NCBI GenBank assembly: GCA_963698735.1
Contig: CAVOSA010000019.1
Location: forward strand, 62,001 to 126,000
Source of the DNA: RPQJ01 sp963698735
GTDB lineage: Bacteria; Pseudomonadota; Gammaproteobacteria; Steroidobacterales; Steroidobacteraceae
Reading direction: 5' to 3'
DNA length: 64,000 nt
Shown here one piece after another: positions 7,929 through 16,377 of this stretch. Both the position numbers and the translations under genes were made by a program. Each line of letters begins with the position of its first letter. The stretch's first letter is position 1. The notes under the pieces are model-generated. The model made no database searches. It was not told the origin of the DNA and saw only the letters and a program-made list of their open reading frames with translations.

Positions 7929-8450
7929 ATGAGCAAAGTGCTTTTGACCGCAATGGCCGGCGCACTGTTTGCAGCGACCCCGGCTTTCGCAACGGACGAC
8001 GGCGGCTTCTATGTCGGCGCCAGCATTGGCCAGTTCAGCGTCGACGAGAGCGGTTTCAGCGAATCCGACACCAGCTTCAAGCTGTTCGGCGGCTGGATGT
8101 TTAACCAGTTCATCGGCGGCGATCTCGAGTACATCGACGGCGGCACCGTTGGCGAAGGAGATTTCGGCATCGATTCCACGGGCTTCAATGTCTCCATCAA
8201 GGGCAACTGGCCGGTGACCGAGCAGTTCGACGTGTTCGGCAAGGTCGGTTATTACTTCTGGGATGCCGATATCGACGTCACGGGAAACAGCGGCCAGGAG
8301 TTCAACGAGAGCGGCTCCGACGTCTCGTGGGGCATCGGTGCCGGCTGGAATTTCACCGAGAACCTGGGCCTCATCGCCGAGTACCAGTGGTTCACAGTCG
8401 AGGAAGCAGACTCCACCCTTTGGTCGGGCGGCATCGTCTGGAAGTTCTGA
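7929..8450 (+). CDS. Small outer-membrane beta-barrel protein (OmpA-like barrel)
   Basis: 173 residues from ATG 7929, with GGAG six bases upstream. Signal peptide to AFA at about residue 19. The mature protein has eight-strand barrel character: FYVGASIGQF, FKLFGGWMFNQFIGGDLEYI, FDVFGKVGYYFWDADI, WGIGAGWNFTENLGLIAEY, ending GGIVWKF with C-terminal Phe. This matches the OMP_b-brl / OmpA N-terminal barrel family. The longer reading from 7866 puts unrelated residues before the signal peptide and is rejected. Role unknown; probably structural or a small pore. Confidence 0.85.
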   Translation: MSKVLLTAMAGALFAATPAFATDDGGFYVGASIGQFSVDESGFSESDTSFKLFGGWMFNQFIGGDLEYIDGGTVGEGDFGIDSTGFNVSIKGNWPVTEQFDVFGKVGYYFWDADIDVTGNSGQEFNESGSDVSWGIGAGWNFTENLGLIAEYQWFTVEEADSTLWSGGIVWKF

Positions 8451-8531
8451 TCGACACAGGGCCCATTGCACGTCGATCTGCCCAGTCGCGACGGTCGGCT
8501 GAAGGCCGGCCTGATGAGCGGGGAGGTACGG

Positions 8532-10796
8532 ATGTCAATGTTCTGCCATCGGTCAGGAGCGGCCTTTGCCGCCGCGATATTCGTTGCGGTCGCCGCGGCG
8601 CCCGTTGAGGCCGAGCCGCAGCTCACCACGCCGGGGACAGCCCGGCCGAAGGTGGGGCTGGTGCTGGCGGGCGGCGGAGCCAAGGGCGGCGCGCACGTGG
8701 GCGTGCTCAAGGTGCTCGAGGAATTGCACGTGCCGGTCGACTGCATCGCCGGCACCAGCATGGGAGCCTTGATCGGCGCGGGGTACGCCTCGGGCATTCC
8801 GGCCAAAGATCTCGAAGTGTTCCTGACGGGCATTGACTGGAAGGCGGTCGTGGGCGGCGTGGGCCAGCGCGACCTGCAACCCATAGAGCAGAAGCGCGCC
8901 GGCGTCACCTACAGCAACAACTTCGAGTTGGGGCTGCAGGACAAGCGGATCGTCATCCCCGGCGGTGTCGTCAATACAGCCAGCATCGAGGACCTGCTGC
9001 GCACGTACGTGGCGGGCGCCCGGATGCAGCCCAATTTCGACAGGCTGCCGATTCCCTTCCGTGCCGTCGCGACGGACATGTCCTCGGGCGACATGGTCGT
9101 CCTGCGGGACGGCGACCTGGCGACCGCCATGCGCGCCAGCATGGCCATTCCGGGTGCCTTTGCCCCGGTCGTCACGGACAAGTACATCCTCGCCGACGGA
9201 GGGATGGTCCGCAATATCCCGGTCGACGTCGCCCGCGACCTCTGCGCGGACAACGTCATCGTCGTCAACCTGGTCGAGCCGCAGGTACCGCGCGACAAGC
9301 TGCAGACGGCGACGCAGTTGTTGAGCCGCAGCAACGGCGTGATGATCGAGGCGAACGAGAAGCTGCAGCTCGCGACGCTGACCGACAGCGACGCCTTGAT
9401 CAACGTGCAGATGGGCGACATCGGCACGGCCGACTTCGAGCGCGTGCCCGAAACGGTGCCGCTCGGCGAAGCAGCCGCGCGCGCGGCGGCGGCGACACTC
9501 GCGCGCTTCTCGGTGCCACCCGCGGAGTACCAGGCCTGGCGTGCACGCGTCACCTCGCAGCAGACGATCGAGGCGCAGCTGGCCGACGTCAAGTACCTTG
9601 GCCTGGACCGCGTGAACCCCGAATTTCTCGCCGACCGCGCACACGTCAAGCCCGGTGACACCGTCGACATCGCCGAAATCAGCGCCGAGGCGCAACGCAT
9701 GTCGGCGCTGCAGGACTTCGAGTCCGTCGAGTATCGCCTGGTCGGCGACCCGGCCAGTCCGACACTCGAATGGCTGCCCCAGGAAAAGCGCTGGGGGCCC
9801 GACTACCTGAAGTTCGACCTCGGCGTGTACGCATCGGCCGGTGGCGACCTCGGGTTCGTGCTCTACGGCAAGCACACGCGCACCTGGCTCAACGCCTACG
9901 GTGCGGAGTGGCGCAACGAGGTGCAGGTTGGCTACGAGAACCTGTTCAAGACGAGCCTGTACCAGCCACTCGACTTGGCGCAGCGGTTCTTCGTCGAACC
10001 GCGCGCCGTGCTGTCGCTGAGTCGCGAAGACATCTTCCGCGACGGCGACCGGATTGCCACCTACAACTTCGGCGATGTCGGCGGAGCGCTCGATCTCGGT
10101 GTCAACATGGGTCACCGTGCGCAGGCGCGTGTGGGTTACGTCTACACGCACCGCACGGTCGACGTGGACACGGGCACGCCGCTCCTGCCCGAGGGGAGTT
10201 CCGACGACGCGGGCATCATGCTCGTGACGACCTACGACAGCCGTGACACCGCGTTCCATCCGACGCGGGGCCTGGCGAGCATGCTCGAGTACATCCGCAG
10301 CGACGATTCGCTCGGTGCCGACCGCGAGTGGGACCGCCTCGAGGCCGGGGTCGGCATGGCCATCCCGGTGCGCAAGGACGTGGTGTGGGCCACGATCGCC
10401 GGCGGCTCGGACCTGGGCAGCGACTTGCCGGCGGACCGATTGTTCATACTCGGCGGGCCCGGCAGCTTCCCCGGCTATGAACTCGGCGAACTGCGGGCAA
10501 GCGCGTACTGGTCGGCCGCGGGCAGCTACCTCTGGAAGTTGTCCGACATCATGAGCCTGCGCGGCCAGGCGCTCTACGCCGGTGTCCGGCTCCAGGTGGC
10601 CCAGGTTTACGGACGCCTCGATCGGGTCGAGGAAGGCGAAGTCTACGGCGGTTCGGTGTATCTCGCCGGCCGCACCCAGGCCGGGCCGCTGACGCTCGGC
10701 GTTGGCGCGACGAGCAGCGGAGTCTGGAGCGTCTGGCTGGCCGCCGGCCGACCCGTCGGCCACGGCACGATTCTCGAGCGAGGAGTCTTCCGTTGA
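8532..10796 (+). CDS. Patatin-like phospholipase fused to an outer-membrane barrel (PlpD-like)
   Basis: 754 residues from ATG 8532 with GGGAGG upstream. There is a signal peptide (to about residue 27), then a patatin domain (about 40-330). The catalytic dyad is Ser76 in GTSMG and Asp222 in ADGG, with the glycine-rich oxyanion loop LAGGGAKGG at 45-53. A POTRA-like linker follows, then a C-terminal Omp85-like 16-strand-type barrel (about 420-754) with GPGSFPGYELGELR and repeated aromatic strands. Family members such as Pseudomonas PlpD are type Vd secretion proteins: the barrel carries the lipase across the outer membrane. Here the gene stands between a small barrel and a DUF3313 protein. Confidence 0.92.
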   Translation: MSMFCHRSGAAFAAAIFVAVAAAPVEAEPQLTTPGTARPKVGLVLAGGGAKGGAHVGVLKVLEELHVPVDCIAGTSMGALIGAGYASGIPAKDLEVFLTGIDWKAVVGGVGQRDLQPIEQKRAGVTYSNNFELGLQDKRIVIPGGVVNTASIEDLLRTYVAGARMQPNFDRLPIPFRAVATDMSSGDMVVLRDGDLATAMRASMAIPGAFAPVVTDKYILADGGMVRNIPVDVARDLCADNVIVVNLVEPQVPRDKLQTATQLLSRSNGVMIEANEKLQLATLTDSDALINVQMGDIGTADFERVPETVPLGEAAARAAAATLARFSVPPAEYQAWRARVTSQQTIEAQLADVKYLGLDRVNPEFLADRAHVKPGDTVDIAEISAEAQRMSALQDFESVEYRLVGDPASPTLEWLPQEKRWGPDYLKFDLGVYASAGGDLGFVLYGKHTRTWLNAYGAEWRNEVQVGYENLFKTSLYQPLDLAQRFFVEPRAVLSLSREDIFRDGDRIATYNFGDVGGALDLGVNMGHRAQARVGYVYTHRTVDVDTGTPLLPEGSSDDAGIMLVTTYDSRDTAFHPTRGLASMLEYIRSDDSLGADREWDRLEAGVGMAIPVRKDVVWATIAGGSDLGSDLPADRLFILGGPGSFPGYELGELRASAYWSAAGSYLWKLSDIMSLRGQALYAGVRLQVAQVYGRLDRVEEGEVYGGSVYLAGRTQAGPLTLGVGATSSGVWSVWLAAGRPVGHGTILERGVFR

Positions 10797-10879
10797 CGCG
10801 ACGACGACCGAGCGGCGTACGCCGTGAGCCCGCGCACTGAACAACAACTCGCCCGGAGGGCGAATTCGAGGAGACGACC

Positions 10880-11581
10880 ATGCGGACCAGGACAGTATTG
10901 ACGGCGGTGATGCTCTCTTTTCTCGCGGTAACGGCGAGCGCGGCAGACAAGCCGCCGGGCAATTGGGACGGCCTCGTCGAGGTCAACTCGAAACGACTTG
11001 ACCTGGCCTACCTCGCACCGGGCGCAGACTTTCGTTCATACACGAAGGTTATGGTCGACCCGACACAGGTGGCGTTCCACAAGGACTGGATCAAGAACAT
11101 GAACGACCGACGCGACCTTTCGCGCAAGGTCACGGAAGAGCATGCGAAGGACATCATCGAAGCAGCGCGCACGAACTTCGCCGACGTATTCAACGAGGTG
11201 TTTGGCAAGGCCGGCTACACCGTCGTCACTTCCCCTGGCGACGACGTCCTGCGAATCTCGCCGGGCGTCGCGAACCTGTACATCAACGCGCCGGACCTGA
11301 TGTCCGCCGGTCGCTCGCAGACTTACAGCGCGAACGCGGGCGAGGCGACGATGATCCTCGAACTGCGCGACTCGCAGACGGGGGCACTGCTCGGCCGCGT
11401 CGTCGACCGGCGCGAAACGAGGGACTCCATCGGCATGCAGCCGGCGAATCGCGTGACCAACACAACTGACTTTCGCGCGTTGTTCAAGACCTGGGCGAGC
11501 ACGAGCGTCAAGGGAATCGAGGCACTCAAGTCGGTATCGCCGTTGCCGGAGACGCTGGTACCCGGACAGAAGCTCGACTGA
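10880..11581 (+). CDS. DUF3313-family exported protein
   Basis: 233 residues with a signal peptide (to SASA, about residue 20) and no lipobox Cys. The DUF3313 pattern is seen: LVEVNSKRLDLAYLAPGADFRSYTKVMVDP near the start, a helical stretch around ARTNFADVFNEVFGKAGYTVV, and LELRDSQTGALLGRVVDRR. Function in the family is unknown; members are envelope proteins. GAGGAG precedes the ATG. It follows the patatin/barrel gene by 83 bases and is probably co-transcribed with it. Confidence 0.75.
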   Translation: MRTRTVLTAVMLSFLAVTASAADKPPGNWDGLVEVNSKRLDLAYLAPGADFRSYTKVMVDPTQVAFHKDWIKNMNDRRDLSRKVTEEHAKDIIEAARTNFADVFNEVFGKAGYTVVTSPGDDVLRISPGVANLYINAPDLMSAGRSQTYSANAGEATMILELRDSQTGALLGRVVDRRETRDSIGMQPANRVTNTTDFRALFKTWASTSVKGIEALKSVSPLPETLVPGQKLD

Positions 11582-11605
11582 CCGTTCCATGAACGCACCA
11601 GCCAC

Positions 11606-11847
11606 GTGACGCGCCGCAGCCGGTTCTACTTGAGCAGTCGAAATTTGAACTTGAGTACTGCGCTGGCTGAGCAACTGATGGGCATCCGCGCGGTCGACGA
11701 CCACGTCTGGCAGGTCAGCTTCCTGAAGTACGATCTGAGGGACTTCGATCGTGATCAGGACCGGGTCGAGCCCGGTCCCAATCCCTTCGCCCCGGACAAT
11801 GTGTTAACCATGTGTCCGGAATGAGGTGTAAGCCATGTGAGCGGAAT
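11606..11847 (+). mobile_element. Remnant of an IS481-like insertion sequence (transposase C terminus plus end)
   Basis: A 72-residue frame (11606-11824) reads like the last part of an integrase-core transposase: MGIRAVDDHVWQVSFLKYDL then DRVEPGPNPFAPDNVLTMCPE. It is followed by two imperfect direct repeats, 11802-11822 and 11827-11847 (both of the form TGT-AA-CCATGTG-CGGAAT), which resemble the repeated ends I associate with this IS family. The catalytic core and the other end are absent, so it is inactive. It lies beside the tRNA array, a common insertion target. Family assignment is from memory of the C-terminal pattern. Confidence 0.55.
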
Positions 11848-11861
11848 GCACCCGAGGGAGA

Positions 11862-11937
11862 TGGTGGGCCGTGTAGGACTCGAACCTACGACCTACTGAT
11901 TAAGAGTCAGCAGCTCTACCAACTGAGCTAACGGCCC
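11862..11937 (-). tRNA. tRNA-Lys (CTT anticodon)
   Basis: Full cloverleaf on the - strand: acceptor GGGCCGT pairs with ACGGCCC, D arm TAGCTCAGTTGGTAGAGC, anticodon loop CTCTTAA (anticodon CTT), T arm around GGTTCGAGTCC, encoded CCA (11862-11864). Last gene of the four-tRNA operon. Confidence 0.96.
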
Positions 11938-11953
11938 ATCCTGGGATGGTGAT

Positions 11954-12030
11954 TGGGGTGGACGATGGGGCTCGAACCCACGACCGCCGGGACCACAACC
12001 CGGAGCTCTACCAGCTGAGCTACGTCCACC
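11954..12030 (-). tRNA. tRNA-His (GTG anticodon)
   Basis: Acceptor GTGGACG pairs with CGTCCAC, anticodon GTG, discriminator C73 and encoded CCA (11954-11956). The base at 12030 supplies the extra G-1 that pairs with C73, the identity mark of tRNA-His. Confidence 0.96.
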
Positions 12031-12083
12031 ATCGTCCGACGGAAAACAAAACCACTACTTCTCGACAAGACCCGCGCCACTGA

Positions 12084-12160
12084 TGGCGCGCCCGGCAGGA
12101 CTCGAACCTGCGACCCTCGGCTTAGAAGGCCGATGCTCTATCCGGCTGAGCTACGGGCGC
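12084..12160 (-). tRNA. tRNA-Arg (TCT anticodon)
   Basis: Acceptor GCGCCCG pairs with CGGGCGC, anticodon loop CTTCTAA (anticodon TCT, reads AGA/AGG), encoded CCA at 12084-12086. Second gene of the operon. Confidence 0.96.
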
Positions 12161-12190
12161 ATGCGCTACAGCAGTATCGCTTCATCCGAG

Positions 12191-12267
12191 TGGTCGGGGC
12201 AGAGGGATTCGAACCCCCGACCCTCTGCTCCCAAAGCAGATGCGCTACCAGACTGCGCCATGCCCCG
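12191..12267 (-). tRNA. tRNA-Pro (TGG anticodon)
   Basis: Acceptor CGGGGCA pairs with TGCCCCG, anticodon loop TTTGGGA (anticodon TGG), T arm GGTTCGAATCC, encoded CCA at 12191-12193. First gene of the leftward operon. Confidence 0.96.
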
Positions 12268-12346
12268 CCATGCATCGATCGACCTGCCGTCGTCGCCAGG
12301 CCACTTTTGACGCTGCCGCCAACCGTGGACCCGCACGGGAGCGCGA

Positions 12347-12375
12347 ATCATACGGACCGACCCCCACAGCGTCAA
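12347..12375 (-). promoter_or_regulatory. Sigma70 promoter of the tRNA operon
   Basis: Read on the - strand: -35 TTGACG (12370-12375), 17-base spacer, -10 TATGAT (12347-12352), then a GC-rich discriminator (TCGCGCTCCC) of the kind found at stringently controlled stable-RNA promoters. It lies about 80 bases upstream of tRNA-Pro. Confidence 0.8.
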
Positions 12376-12459
12376 TTTAGGTTTGTCGCGCACCGGCGAC
12401 AGCTGCTGGGTCCCTCTGCGAAAATGGCGTTCCAGGACGCCACAGCAGGATTCCAAGCC

Positions 12460-13332
12460 ATGTCCGCCTCCGATTCCGGTGCCAAGATCATCGACGGCAA
12501 GGCGATTGCCCAGGAGTTCCGGCGCGAAGTGCGCAGCGCCAGCGACCGGCTGGCCGCCCGGGGCCTGCGCCGTCCGGGGCTCGCCGTCATCCTGGTGGGC
12601 GACGACCCGGCCTCCCAGGTCTACGTCCGCAACAAGCGCATGGCCTGCGACGAATGCGGCATCGTCTCCGTGAGCCACGACCTGCCCCACTCCACGACCG
12701 AGACCGAGCTGATGTCGCTCATCGAGCAGATGAATGCCGACGAATCGATCGACGGCATCCTGGTGCAGGTGCCGCTGCCGGACCACATCGACGAGCGCCA
12801 TATCATCGAAGCGATCGACCCCGCCAAGGACGTCGACGGATTCCACCCGTTCAACGTGGGCCGGCTGGCGTTACGTCACCCGTTGATGCGGCCGTGCACA
12901 CCGTATGGCGTGACCCGCCTGCTGGAGAGGACCGGCATACCGGCCAAGGGCAAGCATTGCGTCGTCGTCGGCGCCTCGAACCTGGTCGGCCGGCCGATGG
13001 CGTTGGAGCTGCTGCTGTCGGGCGCGACGGTCACCGTGTGCCATCGCTTCACCAAGGGTCTCGAGCAGTTTGTCGGCATGGCCGACATCCTGGTCGTCGC
13101 GGTCGGCAAGCCCGGGATCGTGCGCGGAGAATGGGTCAAGCCCGGCGCAGTCGTCATCGACGTCGGCATCAACCGGCTGCCCGATGGCAAGCTCGTGGGC
13201 GACGTGGAATTCGAAGTGGCGCGCCAGCACGCGGGCTACATCACGCCCGTGCCGGGCGGCGTCGGCCCGATGACCGTCGCGATGCTGATGAAGAACACGC
13301 TGGAGTCCGCGCTCCAGCGCATCAAGCACTAG
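12460..13332 (+). CDS. folD: Methylenetetrahydrofolate dehydrogenase / cyclohydrolase
   Basis: 290 residues. Bifunctional FolD interconverts 5,10-methylene-, methenyl- and 10-formyl-tetrahydrofolate in the cytoplasm. Signatures: KRMACDECGI with the substrate/catalytic Lys (YVRNKRM), DGILVQVPLP, the PKDVDGFHP-type motif (AKDVDGFHPFNVG), GASNLVGRPMA (NADP-binding loop) and PVPGGVGPMTVAML near the end. ATG 12460 has AGGA nine bases upstream and gives the usual length; an in-frame ATG at 12424 is less likely. Its stop overlaps the stop of convergent cysS by three bases. Confidence 0.97.
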   Translation: MSASDSGAKIIDGKAIAQEFRREVRSASDRLAARGLRRPGLAVILVGDDPASQVYVRNKRMACDECGIVSVSHDLPHSTTETELMSLIEQMNADESIDGILVQVPLPDHIDERHIIEAIDPAKDVDGFHPFNVGRLALRHPLMRPCTPYGVTRLLERTGIPAKGKHCVVVGASNLVGRPMALELLLSGATVTVCHRFTKGLEQFVGMADILVVAVGKPGIVRGEWVKPGAVVIDVGINRLPDGKLVGDVEFEVARQHAGYITPVPGGVGPMTVAMLMKNTLESALQRIKH

Positions 13333-14813
13333 CCGCGGCGCCAGAGCGTCTTGCCGCCCGGCTGGTCCTCGAGCTGCACCCCGCTCGACGCCAGCAGGTC
13401 GCGGATGCGGTCGGATTCCCTGAAGTTCTTCGACTTGCGGGCCGCGCCACGCTCGTCGATCAGGCGTTCGATGTCGGTGTCACTGAGCGCCACCGCGGCC
13501 GTTGCCCCGGTGCCGGTCGACCCCAGATCGGCGCCCTCGGTCGCAGGCTTCGCCTGCTTCGCAGCGCGCTTGCGCAGGAACACCTCCGGATCGAGGCCCA
13601 GCAGCCCGAGCCGCGAACCAAGCACGCGGACCTCCGCCGCGAGGCCCGCCGCCTTGTCGAGGTCCCCCGCCGCCTTCGCCGTATTGATCTCGCGGGCGAG
13701 CGACTGCAGTTCCGACACTGCGATCGGCGTGTTGAAGTCGTCGTCCATCGCGGCAACGAAGCGGTCAGTGGCGGAACCGCCCTCACCCGGCCTGCGGCCG
13801 ACCTCTCCCGCTGACGCGGGCGAGGTGACCGGCACGCCGCGCAGCGACGTATACAGCCGCTCGAGCGCCGCATCGGCCTGCGCGAGGCTGTCGGGCGTGT
13901 AGTTGATCGGTCCGCGGTACTGGCTGTTGACGATGAAATAGCGCACGACCTCCGGGTCGCGCACCCATTCCAGCACCTCGCGCACCGTGAAGAAGTTGCC
14001 GAGCGACTTCGACATCTTCTCGTCGTCGACGCGCACGAAACCGTTGTGCATCCACACGTTGACGAACGGCGAGTCGCACGCCGCGCAGGTCTGCGCGATC
14101 TCGTTCTCGTGGTGCGGGAACTTGAGGTCCATGCCGCCGCCGTGGATGTCGAAATGCGGACCGAGGATGTCTACCGACATCGCGGAGCACTCGATGTGCC
14201 AGCCGGGCCGGCCCGCACCCCACGGCGATTCCCAGGCGGGTTCGCCCGGCTTCGCCGCCTTCCACAGCACGAAATCCAGCGGGTCGCGCTTGGCCTCGTC
14301 CACTTCGATGCGCGCTCCCGCCCGCAGGTCGGCCAGGCGCTTGCCCGATAGCTGGCCGTACGGCTCGAACTTCGCGACCGCGTAGTACACATCGCCATTA
14401 CTGGCCGCGTAGGCGTAGCCCTTGTCCACGAGGCGCTGCACCATCGCAACGATCTGCGCGATGAACTCGGTCGCCCGCGGCTCGCGATCACCGAGGCGCA
14501 CGCCGAGCGCGGCGCAGTCTTCCTGGTAGGCCTTGATGAAGCGCTCGGTGAGCGCCTGCATCGGCTCGCCGTTGGCGAGCGCCCGCTGGATGATCTTGTC
14601 GTCGATGTCCGTGATGTTGCGGACGAAGGTGACGTCGAAACCCGAGGCTTCCAGGTGCCGCCGCACGACGTCGAACACGATCAACATGCGCGCGTGACCA
14701 AGGTGGCAGTAGTCGTAGACCGTTATGCCGCAGACGTACATGCGGACCTTGCCCGGCTCGAGCGGCCTGAAGGCTTCCTTGCGACCGGTCAGCGAATTAT
14801 GGATCTGCAGCAT
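13329..14813 (-). CDS. cysS: Cysteinyl-tRNA synthetase
   Basis: 494 residues. Class I synthetase charging tRNA-Cys. HIGH motif CHLGHAR; zinc/Cys-binding residues Cys28 (CGIT), Cys209 (HIECSAM) and the GGGMDLKFPHHENE box; KMSKSLG loop. It is longer than the usual ~460 residues. One extra stretch (VTSPASAGEVGRRPGEGG) is the translation of a REP-like repeat at 13780-13826 inserted in frame; another Ala/Thr-rich linker precedes the C-terminal helical domain. It lies 32 bases downstream of gltX and is probably in the same operon. Confidence 0.97.
   Translation of the reverse strand: MLQIHNSLTGRKEAFRPLEPGKVRMYVCGITVYDYCHLGHARMLIVFDVVRRHLEASGFDVTFVRNITDIDDKIIQRALANGEPMQALTERFIKAYQEDCAALGVRLGDREPRATEFIAQIVAMVQRLVDKGYAYAASNGDVYYAVAKFEPYGQLSGKRLADLRAGARIEVDEAKRDPLDFVLWKAAKPGEPAWESPWGAGRPGWHIECSAMSVDILGPHFDIHGGGMDLKFPHHENEIAQTCAACDSPFVNVWMHNGFVRVDDEKMSKSLGNFFTVREVLEWVRDPEVVRYFIVNSQYRGPINYTPDSLAQADAALERLYTSLRGVPVTSPASAGEVGRRPGEGGSATDRFVAAMDDDFNTPIAVSELQSLAREINTAKAAGDLDKAAGLAAEVRVLGSRLGLLGLDPEVFLRKRAAKQAKPATEGADLGSTGTGATAAVALSDTDIERLIDERGAARKSKNFRESDRIRDLLASSGVQLEDQPGGKTLWRRG
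13780..13826. repeat. REP-like palindromic repeat inside cysS
   Basis: 47 bases with two stem-loops: CGGCC/GGCCG (13788-13800) and CCTCTCCCGC/GCGGGCGAGG with a TGAC loop (13802-13825, one mismatch). It has the same length and layout as the intergenic copy at 42219-42265. It is read through in frame by cysS. Confidence 0.8.
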
Positions 14814-14845
14814 GATGCGTTCGATTTGTTGAGGCTTGCGTGAAT

Positions 14846-16270
14846 TCAGCGGTGCGCGGCCAGGGCCCGCGCGGATTCGAGCCGGGCGCGCGCGCGCTCC
14901 AGGCCCATCAGCCCGACCAGCGGAGCGAGTTCAGGCCCGTGGGTTGCGCCAGTGAGCGCCGAACGCAGCGGCATGAACAGCTTCGCACCTTTGCGGCCCG
15001 TGGCCTCCGCGATTGCGCGCGTCCAGCCCTTGAAGTCGCCGGCGCTCACGTCGATCAGGCTGCGCGCGCTGGCGAAGAACTCGGGGCCGGCCTCGGCGAT
15101 CTGCGCGGCCGCGTCGGGCGACACGGGCACCGAATCGCAACTCACCATGGCCACGAGCTCGTCGACCTCGGACGGGAACAGTACGTTGCCCTTCACCGTC
15201 GCAACGAACGCCTTGCGCAGGTCGCCATGCCCGAGCACATCGAGGCGCGCGCCGAGCCACCGCTCGATCTCGGCATCGCTCGAGTGGATCACGGCCTCGC
15301 GCTGCCAGTGCCGCAGCTGCGCCTCGTCGAAACGTGCGGCCGAGTGGCTGGTGCGGCTCAAGTCGAAATGCGAAGCGAGCTGGTCCATGGCGAGCCAGCC
15401 GTCATGGCCGCACGCGTGGCCGAGTCGCAGGAGGTAGTTGCAGATTGCGGCAGGCAGGTAACCCTGCGCGCGCAGGTCCGTCAGGCTCGCCGCGCCTTCA
15501 CGCTTCGACAGCGGACTGCCGCTCGGCGCCAGCACCAGCGGCAAGTGGCCGTAGGCTGGCTTCGGCATGCCCAGCGCTTCGAGCAACAGCAGCTGGCGCG
15601 GCGTATTGGCCAGGTGATCGTCGCCGCGCAGCACCAGCGTGATTCCCATGGCGGAATCGTCTACGGCATTGCCGAGGAAGAATGACACGCTGCCGTCCGC
15701 CCGGCGGATGACGAAATCGCCGATGTCATTCGACTGGAACCGCTGCGGACCGTGAATCCTGTCCTCGAATTCCACGACGCGGTCGTCGGGCACCCGGAAA
15801 CGGATCGCGGGCGCCTTGCCGGACGCAATTCGATTCTCGATCTCAGCCGCGCCCAGGTTGGCACAGGTCCGCGCGTAACGAGGCGGACGGCCGGCAGCGA
15901 GCTGCGCCTTGCGAGACAACTGCAATTCCTCGGGCGAGCAGAAGCAAGGATAGGTCCGCCCCTGCGCCGCGAGCTGCGCCAGGGCGTGGGCATAGATGCC
16001 GGCACGCTCACTCTGGCGGTACGGGCCGTTGGCACCTCCCACGTCGGGGCCCTCGTCCCAGGTAATGCCCAGCCAGTGCAGTTCGTCGAGCTGGCGTTGG
16101 AGCAGCGCATCCTGGCTGCGCCCGGCATCGGTGTCTTCCACGCGCAGCACGAACCGGCCGCCGGACGCGCGCGCGTCCAGCCAGCTGAACAACGCCGTTC
16201 GGGCGTTGCCCAGGTGCAACGAGCCGGTGGGGCTCGGCGCAAAGCGCGTGATGTGGGCGGTGGCGGACAT
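14846..16270 (-). CDS. gltX: Glutamyl-tRNA synthetase
   Basis: 474 residues, full length, with catalytic and anticodon-binding domains. HIGH-type motif SLHLGNART; KMSKS-type motif PLSKREG at about 250. A CFC...Y...C group (residues about 108-135) looks like the zinc knuckle of bacterial GluRS. Length excludes the short glutamyl-queuosine synthetase. It precedes cysS by 32 bases. Whether it charges only tRNA-Glu or also tRNA-Gln cannot be read here. Confidence 0.95.
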   Translation of the reverse strand: MSATAHITRFAPSPTGSLHLGNARTALFSWLDARASGGRFVLRVEDTDAGRSQDALLQRQLDELHWLGITWDEGPDVGGANGPYRQSERAGIYAHALAQLAAQGRTYPCFCSPEELQLSRKAQLAAGRPPRYARTCANLGAAEIENRIASGKAPAIRFRVPDDRVVEFEDRIHGPQRFQSNDIGDFVIRRADGSVSFFLGNAVDDSAMGITLVLRGDDHLANTPRQLLLLEALGMPKPAYGHLPLVLAPSGSPLSKREGAASLTDLRAQGYLPAAICNYLLRLGHACGHDGWLAMDQLASHFDLSRTSHSAARFDEAQLRHWQREAVIHSSDAEIERWLGARLDVLGHGDLRKAFVATVKGNVLFPSEVDELVAMVSCDSVPVSPDAAAQIAEAGPEFFASARSLIDVSAGDFKGWTRAIAEATGRKGAKLFMPLRSALTGATHGPELAPLVGLMGLERARARLESARALAAHR

Positions 16271-16377
16271 GACCGCGCATCTTACCGGATACGGCCGCTC
16301 GGCTCCTCGGCGGGCGCTGGCCCGCAGACGCCGGGACGCTTACCATCCGCGCTGCGATTTCCGCTGGCGGGTGCTGC

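Noticed and set aside
8553..10847. 764-codon open frame on the - strand opposite the patatin gene
   Set aside because: GC-rich codon bias opens long antisense frames. The + strand has catalytic motifs and a signal peptide; the - strand shows only Arg/Gly/Val/Asp-rich sequence with no family pattern.
11862..12267. Phage or island attachment site within the tRNA genes
   Set aside because: No integrase gene and no duplicated tRNA 3' end found in the window; only a dead IS tail is adjacent.
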